Positions 46,817 to 60,115 are shown, counted from the first letter of the stretch. The stretch: 64,000 bases of DNA from Elysia chlorotica (GCA_003991915.1 RQTK01000082.1:569952-633951), one strand, 5' to 3'. The notes: a model not told the origin generated them from the sequence alone. Made by a program: numbers and translations.

Positions 46817-47623
46817 CTCCAAGCCGGGCAGTCTTCAACCTGCATCCAGTTCTCATAAACCGCTTCTTGTGGCGTTTATTGCTTTCTTCCTTTCTTTGAG
46901 TGTCATTTATATCTCCTCAGAATGTTTATTGCGTATTTCTGACCCCGGACTCCGGAGGAATTATGGGCATTAATGTGTCTCACACACTTTTGAATATTGC
47001 ATTTTTTTAAGGTATGCAACCAATGTGGTTTGTATAACTTTGCTACTTGTTTCAATGTTGCAATGCTGTGAGTTAAAACCTTTGTATAACTTTCGAAATA
47101 ATTTATGGAACGCTTTGCAATCTTTTTTTTTTCGTTTTCTTTAATCGGAAGGCATTTTGATCAAATATTGATCCTATAATATTATTACAAGTGTCATTTT
47201 ATTGAAACAATGGCACAGGAGACCAATAATCATTACATTTTAATTCGCCAGGAAAGAAAATATATACATGTAGTATTGATCAAGAAATTGGTAAGATGGG
47301 GCCTTCTAACGTGTGAAAATATATATTTCCGACGCTTAGCAGGAGAAATTAATGTTATTACTTTCATTAGGTTAAATAACCCAATAGAATTTGAACTATG
47401 TTCTTTTATAATAACAGATGTGAAGCCACGTATTCGTGGGAATTTTGATATAGACAATGCTTAAATGGGGAACTGATTGTTTCGTAGTGTGCTAAAACTC
47501 AAAATCATTTTTTCCTACCCTGGTTAAGAAACAATTAGGCGCTAACATTTGATTTAAAAAAATAAAAATAAAAAAGGATAACAGATGGACCCCGCTATTT
47601 TACGGTGTGTTGAAGCCAAAACA

Positions 47624-47648
47624 TGTGTGTGTGTGTGTGTGTGTGTGT
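47624..47648. repeat. (TG)n microsatellite
   Basis: Twelve TG units. Confidence 0.9.
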
Positions 47649-48260
47649 TTTAAAACAAGATGATAAACATTGAAGGTGCTCACATTTTCCACTAAACGAT
47701 AAACCAATGTTGTAGAAAGACAAAAACAAACAAAACAACACCCTTCCTCCTCCCAAACTTTCAAAGTACAGTGCGCATTGAAATACCGCTGAACATCTTA
47801 TGCGTGGAAGTATAATTTTCAACAATATAAACGAAATAAAAGGGAAAAAAAGACAATTTTCCTTTTAATTTTTTTGTTTTATCTCTTTATTACGCAAATA
47901 CAACAACAACAACAAAAAAGAAAAAGACAAAGACCAGCGTTTCATCAGAGATTAGATCACGCGGTATCTCTCTCCTCTCTCTCGGTATTTCTCCGAGTAT
48001 CATTAACCCTCTGCTTGCCAAGGTTTGCCGAGTTGAAGATCTGGAATCTAGATGATTATTCTATAAACTATAAGCTTAGACTGGATCTATTAAAAGGGGG
48101 GAGAAATTCCAGGATCTGTAGCCGTGTGACCTGATCCCGGCCTTCCAGCTTTCCACCCAAACCCCGCGGTGTGAAGTTTGCATACACAATCGTGTCAAGG
48201 CTGGTGCGCGATGTAATTTTTGTGCTGCAGACTACATCCAAACAGACCTGCATCACACAG

Positions 48261-48445
48261 CAGAGATCTTGCGTTAACGGGACCCATAACGACGAAGACG
48301 AAAAGTAAAGGGACCGACCCCGGCGGCCAGTCATAGATCTACCCTAGACTCACGGAGCCAATGAGAAAACAGAAAAAAACACCCATGTTTAAAAGGGGCG
48401 TGCTCATGTCATCCGTTATAGTCTTGTGGGTCGCAAGTCGTGTGG
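48261..48445 (+). mobile_element. TA-flanked MITE, family T
   Basis: It starts CAGAGATCTTGCGTTAACGG and contains GACGAAGACG, GAGCCAATGAGAAAAC, TTTAAAAGGGGCGTG and ATGTCATCCGTTATAG. It ends near GGTCGCAAG. Spacing matches the 56.9 and 61.3 kb copies, though the 3' boundary is blurred here. Confidence 0.7.
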
Positions 48446-49301
48446 TGCATGTACAGAACGCCGCGCGCCACCTTCTAACACTCTTTTACAATAAGATTAC
48501 GTTCTAACACTCTAGTGCAGTGTAGATCTATTTGCTGCTGCTTTTTCTACTACTGCTACTATTTCTAAAATGATGTACTCACTCTACCCGCTCTTAACAG
48601 CTACGCGACTTGGATCCAGTTACTCTCCCGCATAGCGGAGCAAATTTAAAATCGTGATTTAGCACCATGTTTAAAGTAAGATTTTGGGACGTGCAGCATT
48701 TATGCTCTCGACTCAATGTTGCTGGTATCGTTTGATATGCTGTTGTTCTTGGCACTGTTCCGTTGTTGTTCTTGATGTTCGTTTCTCCTTCCCCTTTTAT
48801 AGTATAACACCATCATTACCACCATCACCATATGCTATTATGCTCTTTAGTCTTCAAATTTCCCCACGTATATATGTGACGGGTGCCCCTCCCCCTGCTC
48901 CTCTCACCCTCCTGATCAGTTCTTTGCAGGTTTAGCAGGCAATATTTGTCTTATATCCTTTTTTTTCTTCTTTTTGGTTAAATAAATATCCCTCATTCTT
49001 AATATATCTTGCATTGTAATGTCCCGATTTCCATTATGGAGGCACCCATGATCCTCAGTATAGCTATAATTATATACAACTAACGCTCACCATTTTTTAT
49101 TCAGGATTGTTTAGTATGTTGCGACCGCTATTCCTTTCCTGTTAGTAGTTATTTTCCTACACATTAAGACCAGTTTCCGACCTAATTTCGAATGGATGAA
49201 GCATTCGCGACGGAGCTTTTCCGGTATGGGAGACAGGGGTTTGACTCAAAATTAATGTTACCAGCTGCTATTGACTTCTATTAGGCTTTACTGCTTGTAC
49301 T

Positions 49302-49361
49302 CTCTCTCTCTCTCTATCTATATATCTATCTATGTATCTGTCTATCCCACCCCCCTCTCTA

Positions 49362-49408
<47 letters not shown>

Positions 49409-49480
49409 CTTTACCCAGCCCCTCTGTCTCCCCCATACCTCTCCCCCCTCTCTTCTCTACCTCCCCCCCCCCCCCCATTT
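49302..49480. repeat. (TC)n, (TATC)n and poly-C composite
   Basis: Pyrimidine-rich low-complexity tract including about 33 bp of TC (49371-49404) and a C-run at 49463-49477. Confidence 0.9.
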
Positions 49481-50594
49481 TATCTAAGGACTCATAAAAC
49501 CCCCAACTAGAACTATTTGTGTATTATCACCCTCCTTATGTTGAGTGTAAATAGCCTGCGCTTCTCTCTAATAACACGGGCTGTAATTTTGTTAGACTCG
49601 TTAACCCGGCGCTCAGCGGGCGCACTATCACCCCCTCACGGTTTTCATTTACTTTAATTGCTTTTTCACCCCCAACCATGCACCTCGGGCTGGGGGTCGG
49701 GGGGAGATGGAGAGACATACGAACATACACTCACACACTACACTAGCACGTGCATCACTGACGGCGAAAAAATACAACGCCATCTTTGTCGCATTCCTGC
49801 CGCCGCCGCTTCACGGCTTGTAACGGTAGGAAAAGCAACTGGAGGAAACGTTATGGAACTGGGGTGGCCGTATGCGCTGGCGCTTTTTTAAAAATATTTT
49901 TTTTTTTCAAATGTATCATACATAATGTACACGTGTTTTCAGTTACACATTTTTTGTTTTACAGCCATATCATCTTTTTTTCTTATGTCCATTAACATCT
50001 TGTTGGCCTGTATTCACTAAAACTGGGTCAACCTAAATAAAATATAAAGCATATTGTTAAAGAGGCATTATGTATTATTCTAAAAGCAAAGTTGTTTTTT
50101 GTTTTTTTGTTTTGTTTTTTTCCCCCATTTTCAGAATACAACGTACTTAATGTACTATTCGGAGTCTTAAAATAAACTTATAATAAATGTTTCACCTAAA
50201 CAGAAAATCAGAAAATGCGAAACCTAAAACCGATCAGTTGTGATTGACATTCAGATGGCGGGGACCGATTGCTTTAGATCAGCTTATAATTATACTCCAA
50301 GTACAAGGCGCCAAGAACAGAGCCCAAGACTTGTCAACAGTCTTGTCAAACACGCACGATGCGATTGTATCGACAGCGACTTAAGTCGTCTTAGGTTGTT
50401 GATGTATTCGACTCTTATTTGATTTGGGCAGCGTCTATCCCATCGCTCGCCCATTTGTCAACAAACTGAACATGGACCAGCACTCAGGTTCTTCTCGGGG
50501 CGGGGTGCTTCACACTCTTCACTCTGCTTTCTTATGGGGACCAATCAGCTTTCCATAGTAATCCTAGTCAAAGGTTGACAGGGAAATAAGGGTA

Positions 50595-50704
50595 TCCCCG
50601 GCCGTGCTGTCTTTTTGTGGCAGCACGTACAAATATTTGTCAGAAGTAAGTCTTGGGACACGTCCACAATAAGCTTTGCTGCTGACGTTGGGCGTTAAAA
50701 AACC
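50595..50704 (+). mobile_element. SINE family A 3' half
   Basis: GTGGCAGCACGTAC, AAGTCTTGGGACACGTCCAC and GCTGACGTTGGGCGTTAAA are the sense-strand tail words of family A. The head is missing. Confidence 0.75.
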
Positions 50705-50814
50705 AAGTGAACCAACTGAACCAACCTCAACACGGAGAGTAAGACGTCGGCTTGCCGGATAAGAGGTTGCGGTTTGATATCAGAGAACGTACTTACTGGG
50801 AAGGTGTTTTTGTT

Positions 50815-50878
50815 TTGTTGTTGCTGTTGCCGCTGCTGCTGCTGTTGTTGTTGTTGTTGTTGTTTTTGTTGTTGTGAT
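50815..50878. repeat. (TGC/TGT)n microsatellite
   Basis: Mixed GTT and GCT trinucleotide array of about 60 bp. Confidence 0.92.
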
Positions 50879-51449
50879 GTTATTGTTTGATTTCTTTTTG
50901 GGGATAACACAGCATCCTACTAGCTGATTCTCGGCTTGAAGGCAATCGACATTCCTAATGGAGATCTCCAGCGCAGAAATGGAGATCTCGAGCGCAGAGA
51001 TCTCAGTAGAAACGCGCGTTATGGTGAGCTTTCCTAGAGATTCAATACAGACCACTGACTAATGTGCGTCCATAAGTTTATGGAAGAACTTAAAGAGACT
51101 TACTGATTTTACGTGATATTCCTCCTCTTTTCAGTCATCATTGATCCTAGATCGATCCAATAGTTTGCTCGAAATCTTGAGACCGAAGCTTTTGGTCGAT
51201 TAGACTCTGCAAGTCGTTGAAGTCCAAGCCTTTTCCTGCCGTAAGAAAGATACTTCGAAAGTGAAGAAAAAGAAATTTGTTTTTTAAGTCTTGATGTGAA
51301 AAAATCACTAAGACATTTATGTTTAATTTAGTATACTGGAGTGTTTATCTTTGTGTGGATTTTGTGTCACAATGATCTGTAACGTGTTATTGTTGTCGGT
51401 TCTTTGTTCTTATCCCACCATACTCATTCTGTGACAACCGTTAACTCAG

Positions 51450-51545
51450 TTAAAACAAGACCCAACGGTACTGCTGCCTGTACGGAGTCTTGGCATTCGC
51501 ACTCTGTCTCTGTGTGGCAGCACGTACACTTGTTAGACGTGCTGA
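51450..51545 (+). mobile_element. SINE family A fragment
   Basis: CTCTGTGTGGCAGCACGTACACTTG followed by TTAGACG is a family A body fragment (here given in two pieces, CTCTGTGTGGCAGC and ACGTACACTTG). Head and tail are missing or unrecognisable. Confidence 0.5.
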
Positions 51546-51749
51546 TTCGGTACGCTAAACAACAAACTAAGCAACAAATGAAGTAAAACAAAGAACAAAA
51601 CAAAAACAACAGATCCTAAAAACACCAAAGCAACAAATGAAGTAAAACAAAGAACAAAACAAAAATAAAACAAAGCCCAAAACAAACAAGTTGCTTCGCC
51701 AAGTTACAGTAACAGTAACTGTAAGTGTTGCGTGTACTCACATTTGTTT

Positions 51750-51960
51750 TCGCGTGGCTGAACGCCCGGCGCTGCCACAGCACAAACTTGGCCCGCGCGC
51801 CGGCAGAGCGCGGAGAGACCAACCCGGCCACAAGTCGTGTGGATCTAGTGGTCTCCGCCCGATAGTCGTCTGCTCTGCGGTGCGCCGCAGTCAGTCTGTA
51901 CAGGGTCGCATCATTCTGACGCCTCGGTTTTGGTGGCGGCACTGGGGAATCAGCTATACG
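51750..51960. other. GC- and CpG-rich patch inside AGAP intron 5
   Basis: This interval is visibly richer in CG dinucleotides than its surroundings (for example CCGCGCGCCGGCAGAGCGCGG in pieces around 51797-51815). It could be an internal promoter, an old GC-rich repeat or an undetected exon. No coding frame with family resemblance was found. Confidence 0.4.
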
Positions 51961-52149
51961 GACAGCTCTGGGTTTGCCTTGGGATTTTCATATATTTGTA
52001 TAATCATTCCGGCTGCGTGTTCTCTAAATGCAGATTCTAAAATCTACTAAACTGGTGTGCTGTGTGTCGGGTCTGATATTGTGCGAACTGAATTCTGAAC
52101 CTGCGCTTTTTTCCTGACCATCTGGAATCAGGTGTGTGGCCTTTGTTTT

Positions 52150-52585
52150 ACATATTTACTGGGGCACTCAACATTGCGGAGAAACACTTGGAGTATATAG
52201 CAGTTATCTAAGCTTGCATCGGTAGCTTGTGGATTTCACCTGAGGCATTCTTATACTTATGATAGTCTACATTGAATTCTTTTAGGAGGTCTATATCTAG
52301 AGGCATTCTGTTTAACGCAATAACTGGGACATTATCACCCAAAAGTGGAAATACACTCGAAGTAACGAGCAGCTATCTGAGCTTTCCTGGTTGTGGATTT
52401 CATTTTAGGGATTCTAACTGGAGAGCCTGCATCGGGACTTTCAAGAGGTTCATAATTATCATTCTAGAGGCATTAAGAAAACAGCTTCTGTTCTACGTAA
52501 AAATTGGAACACAGTACCCAACAAAGCGAATCTACTTGGAGTAAAGAGCAGCAATTCAAGCTTTCCTCGGTTGCACAGGTAAACG
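52150..52585. repeat. Degenerate tandem repeat, about 170-180 bp period
   Basis: Three related blocks start near 52185, 52353 and 52533. They share forms of ACTTGGAGTAAAGAGCAG, then ATCTAAGCTTTCCTCGGTT and (first two) GTGGATTTCA. AGAGGCATTCT-like words recur between them. Confidence 0.8.
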
Positions 52586-53494
52586 TCTAGGTAATTCATA
52601 GTGTACGCTTGTTTTGCCAAATAGATTCACCTCTGCTGCAATGTGAAATTAATGTTTAACACTAACTCAGGTTGTTTGTTGTTGTTTTTTCCATCAAGAT
52701 GTATGATCATTTTTATTCACCCAGCGTATTAGATTTTTAATGCAACGTGTTTCTAGACAAAAAGGTGATTTTTTTTTTGATGATCAAGGATATCCTGATA
52801 TTCACCCACAGTTAAAGAAATTTCTCGCCTTGATCGCAGTACAAGCGTTTTAAATCGCTAATGCCGTATAAGGGGAAAAGGGGGGGGGGGGGGGCACGTT
52901 CGACATTTTTGTTTTGATATGAGATTAATTACGGTTTTGTCATTAATCAAGCTTTAATATGCAGAGTTATCGCAATCACTTTATCCTAGTCTGTAAACTT
53001 TGACTGATTTGGAATAGGAATATTTTACAGCTCGATACATCATAATTTATTAACCTGAGTATATTGACTCTGTGGTGGTGAGAAAAGTTTCCGCGGTGTA
53101 CATGCAATATGCCACAGCCGCAGTAAAACATTGCCTGCTGCGCACCGTGCTGCACCGTGCGGCGTGCACTGACAACAGCGAGAACAGTAATGTTACTTTG
53201 TGAACGGCGTTAGGCACATAGCTCTAGATATAGGAGGCACTCACGCTGGGCTGCACCGGCCTCTATTCTTAGCTCAACTGATACCGCCGCGTCTTGTATC
53301 AGATAACTAGGGAGCATATTAACTCCGTGAAGTTTCTAGATCTATGCTAGTGAGACAAGTTTTTCATACCCGTCTGCCAAGATAAGGAAACTGAGCAGTA
53401 AGGTTTATGCTCTGCTAGAACTGCTAAAGTTTAGCAGGCAAAGCGACTAGATATTGCGCAAAAGAGGGATACGCTCCCGCCGCGTGGACTGTTT

Positions 53495-53522
53495 TTTTTT
53501 TTTTTTTAATTTTTTTTTTTTA
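53495..53522. repeat. Poly-T tracts
   Basis: Two T-runs of 15 and 13 bases separated by AA. Confidence 0.9.
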
Positions 53523-53967
53523 GTTCTTTTCTTTTAACTTCCCTAGTGGCAAGGCGTCCAGTATTTAGAAAGAAGTATAAGGTTGAGAAAGAAACAAACG
53601 TACCAATTTAAAGTAGCCTATGTTTAAAAAAAAAAACATTACTTATTGCATGGTAGCAGTGCACCATGGATTTGCCTATCTTAACAAACAGGGAATCCTG
53701 GGTCCCTAAATTTAACCCGTTACTCTTTTCGAAAAAGCGCGCACCCGTAAAAGAAACTTCTTGGTATGTTTGTTGTTTCCGTTCTTACATTAATTCTTTT
53801 TTAAAAGACACACAAAACTACAAACAAGAAGAAAGAAATATAGACTAAAGACTAACCGTTTATACATGTGTATCACAACCTGCAGAAACCTTGGATGCAC
53901 TATCTTTGAAAGTGGGGGCTTATTATAAATATCACAAAAATTATCTTATGAGAACTAGATTGAAGTG

Positions 53968-54052
53968 TCAAGATGACATTAAGATTCGAACCTGGACCTA
54001 ACGAAAGCTGTTACACGCTGTTACTCATACCTCAGCGTGCTACACTTGGCTC
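53968..54052 (-). mobile_element. tRNA-like SINE head
   Basis: On the minus strand AAGTGTAGCACGCTGAGG resembles an A-box region and CCAGGTTCGAATCTT contains a near-consensus B box. No acceptor stem pairing is evident, and it directly adjoins a family T MITE. Confidence 0.5.
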
Positions 54053-54054
54053 AA

Positions 54055-54245
54055 CTCGACCTTGCTATAACGAGGCTGTCACTGACAGTCAGTGAAACCG
54101 AAGATGGTAGGTCAGGGCATCTGCACCGGCATCCAATCACAGAATCGATGCTAGAAGTACGGGGCCAACGACCGATCGGGAAATCCCATGCTTTAGTGTT
54201 TCGATTATGTCATCCGTTATCGTTGTGTGAACCGCAAAGCCTGTA
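54055..54245 (+). mobile_element. TA-flanked MITE, family T
   Basis: It contains ACCGAAGATGGTAGGTCAGG, CTGCACCGGCATCCAATCAC and GATTATGTCATCCGTTATCG, and ends CCGCAAAGCCTGTA. The 5' terminus is diverged (GACCTTGCTATAAC). Confidence 0.75.
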
Positions 54246-54738
54246 CGTAGAGTCGTATCAGACGATGGCATGAAGCCACCTACGCAGCGACCATTATTCC
54301 AGCAACACAGGTAATGCAGTGTAGTTTAATATATAGAGTCCCTGAAATTTTTAGTCTGCTCCAAACTCGGCAAATCATGTCGCCATTAGCACCTTGTTGT
54401 TACAACCATGTACCCTACTTGATATGAGATGTAGCGGTTTGTAAAGCTGTTCATTCAAATCATATTTCTATGTTATACGGAATGTCATATGCTGTCTTCT
54501 AAACTGTCCTTATCTTTGCTAATTGAACAAGAAAAAGATTTACATCGATAATCTTGGGAATATAAGCGTATTGGAATGAATAATAAATATTTTAAAAGAA
54601 AAGTAGGGTGTGTGGAAAATCTTGTGTATTCCATACTTATTTTGTCGTTCTATCATTATACTTTGTAGTGGGTTTGGGTTTGTCGTGGGGTTGACACACT
54701 GTGTGGTAATTAAATTGTCAGCTGCATACTCTGCTGCG

Positions 54739-55018
54739 GGTGTTTTAAATTTCAATATATTATTGATCGTCTCATTTAAAGCTTGAACAAAATCTAGAGC
54801 CAGTTGTAACGGAGTAGCTTCAAAATGATGACCCTTGAAACCCTCTTTAAATCTCTTAGTTACGTTCCAACGTTGCTGATGCTTTTATCAGTCACAGCAA
54901 CAGTTCTAGAACGGTAGGCAGGGTTGGATGCTGCTGTCTTTTTGACTCGAACCAGGACTTTTTTTGGCGTCGAAAGCCCATGTTGTTCTACCCCCCCCCC
55001 CCCCCCCCAAAAAAAAAA
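54739..55018 (-). mobile_element. SINE family C, copy 1, with poly-G 5' end
   Basis: It is nearly identical to 62087-62362 over about 250 bp. On the minus strand it begins with G18 (C-run 54991-55008), then GTAGAACAACATGGGC and the B-box-like TGGTTCGAGTC. It ends ATTGAAATTTAAAACACC. The C-run is followed by an A-run on the plus strand here but by a T-run in the second copy. Confidence 0.8.
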
Positions 55019-55327
55019 TAAAACAACGGAAAAAAAACCCAAAGCAAACAAACAAACAAAGAAAAATCAAATCGTCATGAGTCTCGCCACTAGAGCTCCA
55101 GTTTCAAGCGGGGACACCACCAGACTTGGGAGGATTAGCTTTCATCCGTGAGGGCTGGCGTCACTCTTCAGCCTTTTTTTTTAACGTTCACTTGTGAGCA
55201 ATAATCAACTAAAGCTGTTTGATCATCAGTCACTGTCACAGGGTAAAGTACATGTAGATTGTACCTACCGCAAGAGGGTGGGCCAGCTGTTGTGTTGGGT
55301 AATGGACAGTGGTGGTGTGTGCGGGGG

Positions 55328-55367
55328 GCAAGGGGAGAGAGAGAGGGGGGGGGGGAGGAGAGAGAGA

Positions 55368-55447
<80 letters not shown>

Positions 55448-55479
55448 GAGATGGAAGGAGGGATACAGAGAGAGAGAGG

Positions 55480-55517
<38 letters not shown>

Positions 55518-55622
55518 GACAGAGACATAGACAGGGGAGACAGGGATACAGAGAGATAGTGAGAGGGAGAAGGGAGGGATACTGAGAGATATAGTGAGAG
55601 AGATAGACAGAGAAAGGGAGGG
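55328..55622. repeat. (GA)n/(GACA)n composite microsatellite
   Basis: Purine-rich tract of GA blocks with two GACA blocks near 55426-55446 and 55490-55516. Confidence 0.95.
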
Positions 55623-55865
55623 GGTAGTATGGCAATTTAGCATATGGATGGGAATAATTGGTTTATTTCATTATAATATATAATTAACTGACCTGTACAT
55701 TATACTTTTTAGCTCTCTAATGATGACTAATGGCAACGCACTTCCTCGTTGTCTATCTTTCATAACTTTTGTGTGTGTGTGTGTTTAATTGTGTTAAATA
55801 ACTTGTGGTTTTTATCTTTTCTTTCTTCCCCATACAATTTACATGCTCTCATGCTGATCCGAACG

Positions 55866-55870
<5 letters not shown>

Positions 55871-55924
<54 letters not shown>

Positions 55925-55945
55925 CCTCTCTCTCTCTCTCTCCTT
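55871..55945. repeat. (TC)n microsatellite
   Basis: About 50 bp of TC repeats followed by a second short block. Confidence 0.95.
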
Positions 55946-56034
55946 CCTTCCCTCTATGCCTTTCTCTCGATCCATTCACCCCCTCCCCCCTCTCTACCGC
56001 CCTCTACGTGTGTTTGTCTCTTAATCCCCCCCGC

Positions 56035-56500
56035 NNNNNNNNNNNNNNNNNNNNNNNNNNNNNNNNNNNNNNNNNNNNNNNNNNNNNNNNNNNNNNNNNN
56101 NNNNNNNNNNNNNNNNNNNNNNNNNNNNNNNNNNNNNNNNNNNNNNNNNNNNNNNNNNNNNNNNNNNNNNNNNNNNNNNNNNNNNNNNNNNNNNNNNNNN
56201 NNNNNNNNNNNNNNNNNNNNNNNNNNNNNNNNNNNNNNNNNNNNNNNNNNNNNNNNNNNNNNNNNNNNNNNNNNNNNNNNNNNNNNNNNNNNNNNNNNNN
56301 NNNNNNNNNNNNNNNNNNNNNNNNNNNNNNNNNNNNNNNNNNNNNNNNNNNNNNNNNNNNNNNNNNNNNNNNNNNNNNNNNNNNNNNNNNNNNNNNNNNN
56401 NNNNNNNNNNNNNNNNNNNNNNNNNNNNNNNNNNNNNNNNNNNNNNNNNNNNNNNNNNNNNNNNNNNNNNNNNNNNNNNNNNNNNNNNNNNNNNNNNNNN
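56035..56500. other. Assembly gap (466 N)
   Basis: Flanked on the right by a long TC array and on the left by C-rich low-complexity sequence. The contents are unknown. Confidence 1.
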
Positions 56501-56606
<106 letters not shown>

Positions 56607-56871
56607 CCACTAGTTATTTTCAATGATTTTATTTCTGGTTACAAGTTGCATCATTTAGCTTTCGTTTTAACAATGTGTGCAGCGTTTTATGTACAAGCGA
56701 AATTAGGGGTAGAGGGGGGCACAGACAGACAAACAGATGGAATAGTAGTCCTTACCGCAGTGTTGTGAGTGATTTTCAAATCCCATACCACCTGTGACAG
56801 TCACTGTGTGCACTCGAACATGGCCCGACCTGACCCCGCCCCTCATTCATCCCGTTATGATTTGCACACTG

Positions 56872-57069
56872 CAGGCCTTGCGGTAATAGGGACTTGTAGC
56901 TAAAACGAAGACGGCAGATCAGGGAAACAGCACCGGCGTCCAATCATAGTACATGAACTATTGTCATAGACTTACAGAGTCAATGTGCGATCAGAAAAAC
57001 CCTATACATGTACCGAAGGGGCCTGGTTATGTTATCCGTTATCGTCGTGTGGGTCGCAAGACCTCTGTA
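56872..57069 (+). mobile_element. TA-flanked MITE, family T
   Basis: It begins CAGGCCTTGCGGTAATAGGG and ends GGGTCGCAAGACCTCTGTA, so the termini form an imperfect inverted repeat. Internal words are AAAACGAAGACGGCAGATCA, CACCGGCGTCCAATCATAG and TTATCCGTTATCGTCGTG. It is slightly longer than the 61.3 kb copy because of insertions. Confidence 0.8.
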
Positions 57070-57364
57070 AGAGGGGGGGCGGGGGGTGTTCCTGACTCAC
57101 CAGCTGTTTGGTGAAGGCGAGAAGTCACTGAACGCATGAGATAATGGTATTCATTTGGTATGGCATGACTTACTATTCATTTTGATTCTTCCAAATGCGT
57201 TGATCAATCAATATAATTGTCATTGATTTGGTGTTATTAAAATTAGTTTTGTCTCTTTCAACTTATGCTTGTGGTATCGACTTTATCTAGAAACTCAACT
57301 TGCTTCGGTCAGGTAGCAAACCTAAGAACGGCAAATTTGCTTGTCACAATTTCATTTCCTGTTG

Positions 57365-57500
57365 TTTGGGTCGGTGTCAGTATAATGTGCCCGACAGAGA
57401 CAGAAGTTGAGGTCTTTCCGCTCCCGTCTGTGTATGGTAGACGTTAGTCTTGTCAAGTAATAAGTATAGTGCTGACGTTGGGGTGCGAGAAACTCAACTG
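57365..57500 (+). mobile_element. SINE family A 3' half
   Basis: GGGTCGGTGTCAGTATAATG, AGACGTTAGTCTTG and GTGCTGACGTTGG are family A words in sense order. It ends near AACTCAACTG, and the head is missing. Confidence 0.7.
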
Positions 57501-57542
57501 AACTGCATCAGATAGCCATTTCTAGGATGTATAGATTTACTA

Positions 57543-57571
57543 ACCCCCCCCCCCCCCCCCCCCCCCCCCCA
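57543..57571. repeat. Poly-C tract
   Basis: About 26 consecutive C residues, one of the longest homopolymers in the window. Confidence 0.95.
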
Positions 57572-58962
57572 ACTGCTCTTACATGGGACCCTCCTGGCAA
57601 GGACAGAGATCCGAACCGAACAAGCAAACATGTCGCATGGCTATCTTTCTACTACACAGCCAAGCGAAGTCCCTCCTCTTTCATCGGTAAAAATCGATGG
57701 GCATCACCCTTGATCGCATCAGCGCAAGGCTTGCTCACCGTCTGTCAGGTATCCCCCGCTCAGCTATTTTTAGACACGCTTACCATTTTAATAAGCTTAC
57801 CCGTAAAAAAAAACCGATACGACATACACGTCACGGAGAGCTATTTCTCTCTTCTCTCTCTCTCTCTCTCTCTCTCATATCTCTCTCCACCCTCTCTCTT
57901 TCATTCTCTTGGATACCGCCAGGTGATTGTGGTATTTCCGTTCTTAAAATAACTTAGATGACTGTTGCTGCGAGGCTTTCATTGCTGGGTTGCTTTCCTT
58001 ATTCACAGTAGCGGGACCATCATTTTGTTTCCACCCAGAGTTTTAGCTCACCAATATAGTTCTATTTAACTATTTAATCAGTATGAATCTTACGTGTATC
58101 ATTCACTCACTGCTCAAGTTTTGTTTGTGGTGCTGATTAAATTTTTATAATTACAAAACATTTCGTGTATCCAAACAGTCATAGTGTAAATGCTTTTTAT
58201 GACAAGGTGATTTTAATTTTATGGAATAGATTATATGGACTTGACCAATCCTGGAGAGTGATTTTCAAAGAAAGCAAAAATTGAACGCCACAGTTCACAT
58301 TGAATTCTTTGTTTTTGTTTATCGCCATATTTTTACCGTGATGAAAAAGCGCGGATCTGCTAGCCTTTGGAATTGCAATGACAGAAAGGCTGCAGCTTTC
58401 CACAAAATGGGTTAGTGTGTTTTTTATAGCTGTATATCATGTATATGACTTTATAAAAAAATTTTGTGGCCTTTACTTCATTCGCTTCACGATACATTCT
58501 CTTCAAACAGGCCGAAATGTTTAAATTGGCAGGCTGAGATCGTTTTCTATTCAATTAAAGTCCAATTTGGCAAATAAAAAACGCAGTTCAAACGCCGTCA
58601 TGTTGTTATTATAATAGGCATGCGGTCTTAACATACGGGGTTTATTTGCCTCCTTGCATTTTTCATCCCGCCCTCCTTTGGTAAAAAATACAATGGCTGT
58701 AATGGTGTCAGAGAACGAAACTGTTTTGCTGTTGTCATTATTATTACAACGCCTTCAAGACGCCATTGAGTGAAGGATCTTTCAGTTTTTTTTATATAAC
58801 GCAACAGCCAATTGTGTTCTTGGTTGTGTTCCTACCTCGGCTATCTTTCTCTCTGCACATATATATCGCCTTAAGTTTATCCCTCTTCACTTCTCCACTT
58901 ATTACTTATTTTTACTTATTTTTCACCTTACAATCAGCATACGTTTGCCTACTCTCACTTTC

Positions 58963-58964
<2 letters not shown>

Positions 58965-59056
<92 letters not shown>
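58965..59056. repeat. (CTAT)n microsatellite
   Basis: About 23 tetranucleotide units, essentially pure. Confidence 0.97.
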
Positions 59057-59134
59057 GATATTCAGATGACTTAAGCGACAAACATTATGGGCTATAGTGC
59101 CCATTATTGCAGCCAGCGGGTCTTGTTGTTGGTG

Positions 59135-59341
59135 CTATTTCTTCAAGGCGTTTTGTACTCTCGTTGAGTAACCCAATTCATTCAATGTCCGCTTTAGATA
59201 AAAATTACGAGGGCGTACTCTGTGATGAGCAGCTCTTTGGGCCTCAATGAGCTTAACGTTTATTGATTGTTTCATTTCACCGAGGTAAGGAACTCGAAGA
59301 GCTAATACGGACACGTAGCTGCCGTTTTGCTGTGGAACCAC
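59135..59341 (-). other. Unassigned 68-codon open frame
   Basis: A minus-strand frame opens at ATG 59341 and closes at 59135. Unlike most frames here it is not low-complexity, and it reads plausibly (basic, with an RVRPRNFYLKRTLNELGY segment). I do not recognise a family, and splice or promoter support is lacking. It may be a retroelement remnant or chance. Confidence 0.2.
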
Positions 59342-60000
59342 GAATTACTACTTTGAGACGGGACAGCATACAAAACAACAGGGAAATCTTGTGGTCAGAC
59401 TGGCATCGCAACCCCAAACCCCTACCCCGACTCTACAACTTTGGGTTAAACAAAAGGAGGGAAATAGTTATATAAGGTTAACTATTATTTAAGGGTTTCA
59501 TAGCAATCTTATTATGAATGTCGAGTTACAATCGCATATAAAAATAATTATTATTATTATTATTATTATTATTACGATTACTACTATTGTTGAAGATTAT
59601 TAGTGTTTGTTTTGTTTATACGGCTTTCAGTCTTGTACGTTTCCCAACATTTTTTGTTAAATAACCATTCACGCTTTGATTATTCTTAGGAAAAATAACC
59701 AATCGCATATAAAAATAATAATGTGATTGTGTACGTTCTTAGATAATAATGTGATTGTGTAAGTTCTTAGACATGCACTCTGTGGTTGTGATTTCATGGC
59801 ATTTATATCCATAAGCCACGCCTTTGTTACGCAATATAATAGAAGGGAAGCCGATAATAGTCGTTGCATCTGTTGCATAATACACATTTGGAAATATGCT
59901 TTAAGTGAAATAATTGTGTAAAATAAAGACTTACTAATAGTAATGAATGTCTCTGTCTCTGTCTGTCTGTCTTTTTACTTTTTCTTTCCTTGTGTCTGTC

Positions 60001-60115
<115 letters not shown>

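Noticed and set aside
54739..55051. Protein-coding frame on the minus strand ending KSISNVGT
   Set aside because: It lies wholly within a repeated SINE-like element and its G-tract.
59064..59085. TTCAG|ATGAC as acceptor for AGAP exon 6
   Set aside because: The phase and first residue fit (Asp), but the following residues do not match the family, and the same sequence recurs at 61976 as a repeat.
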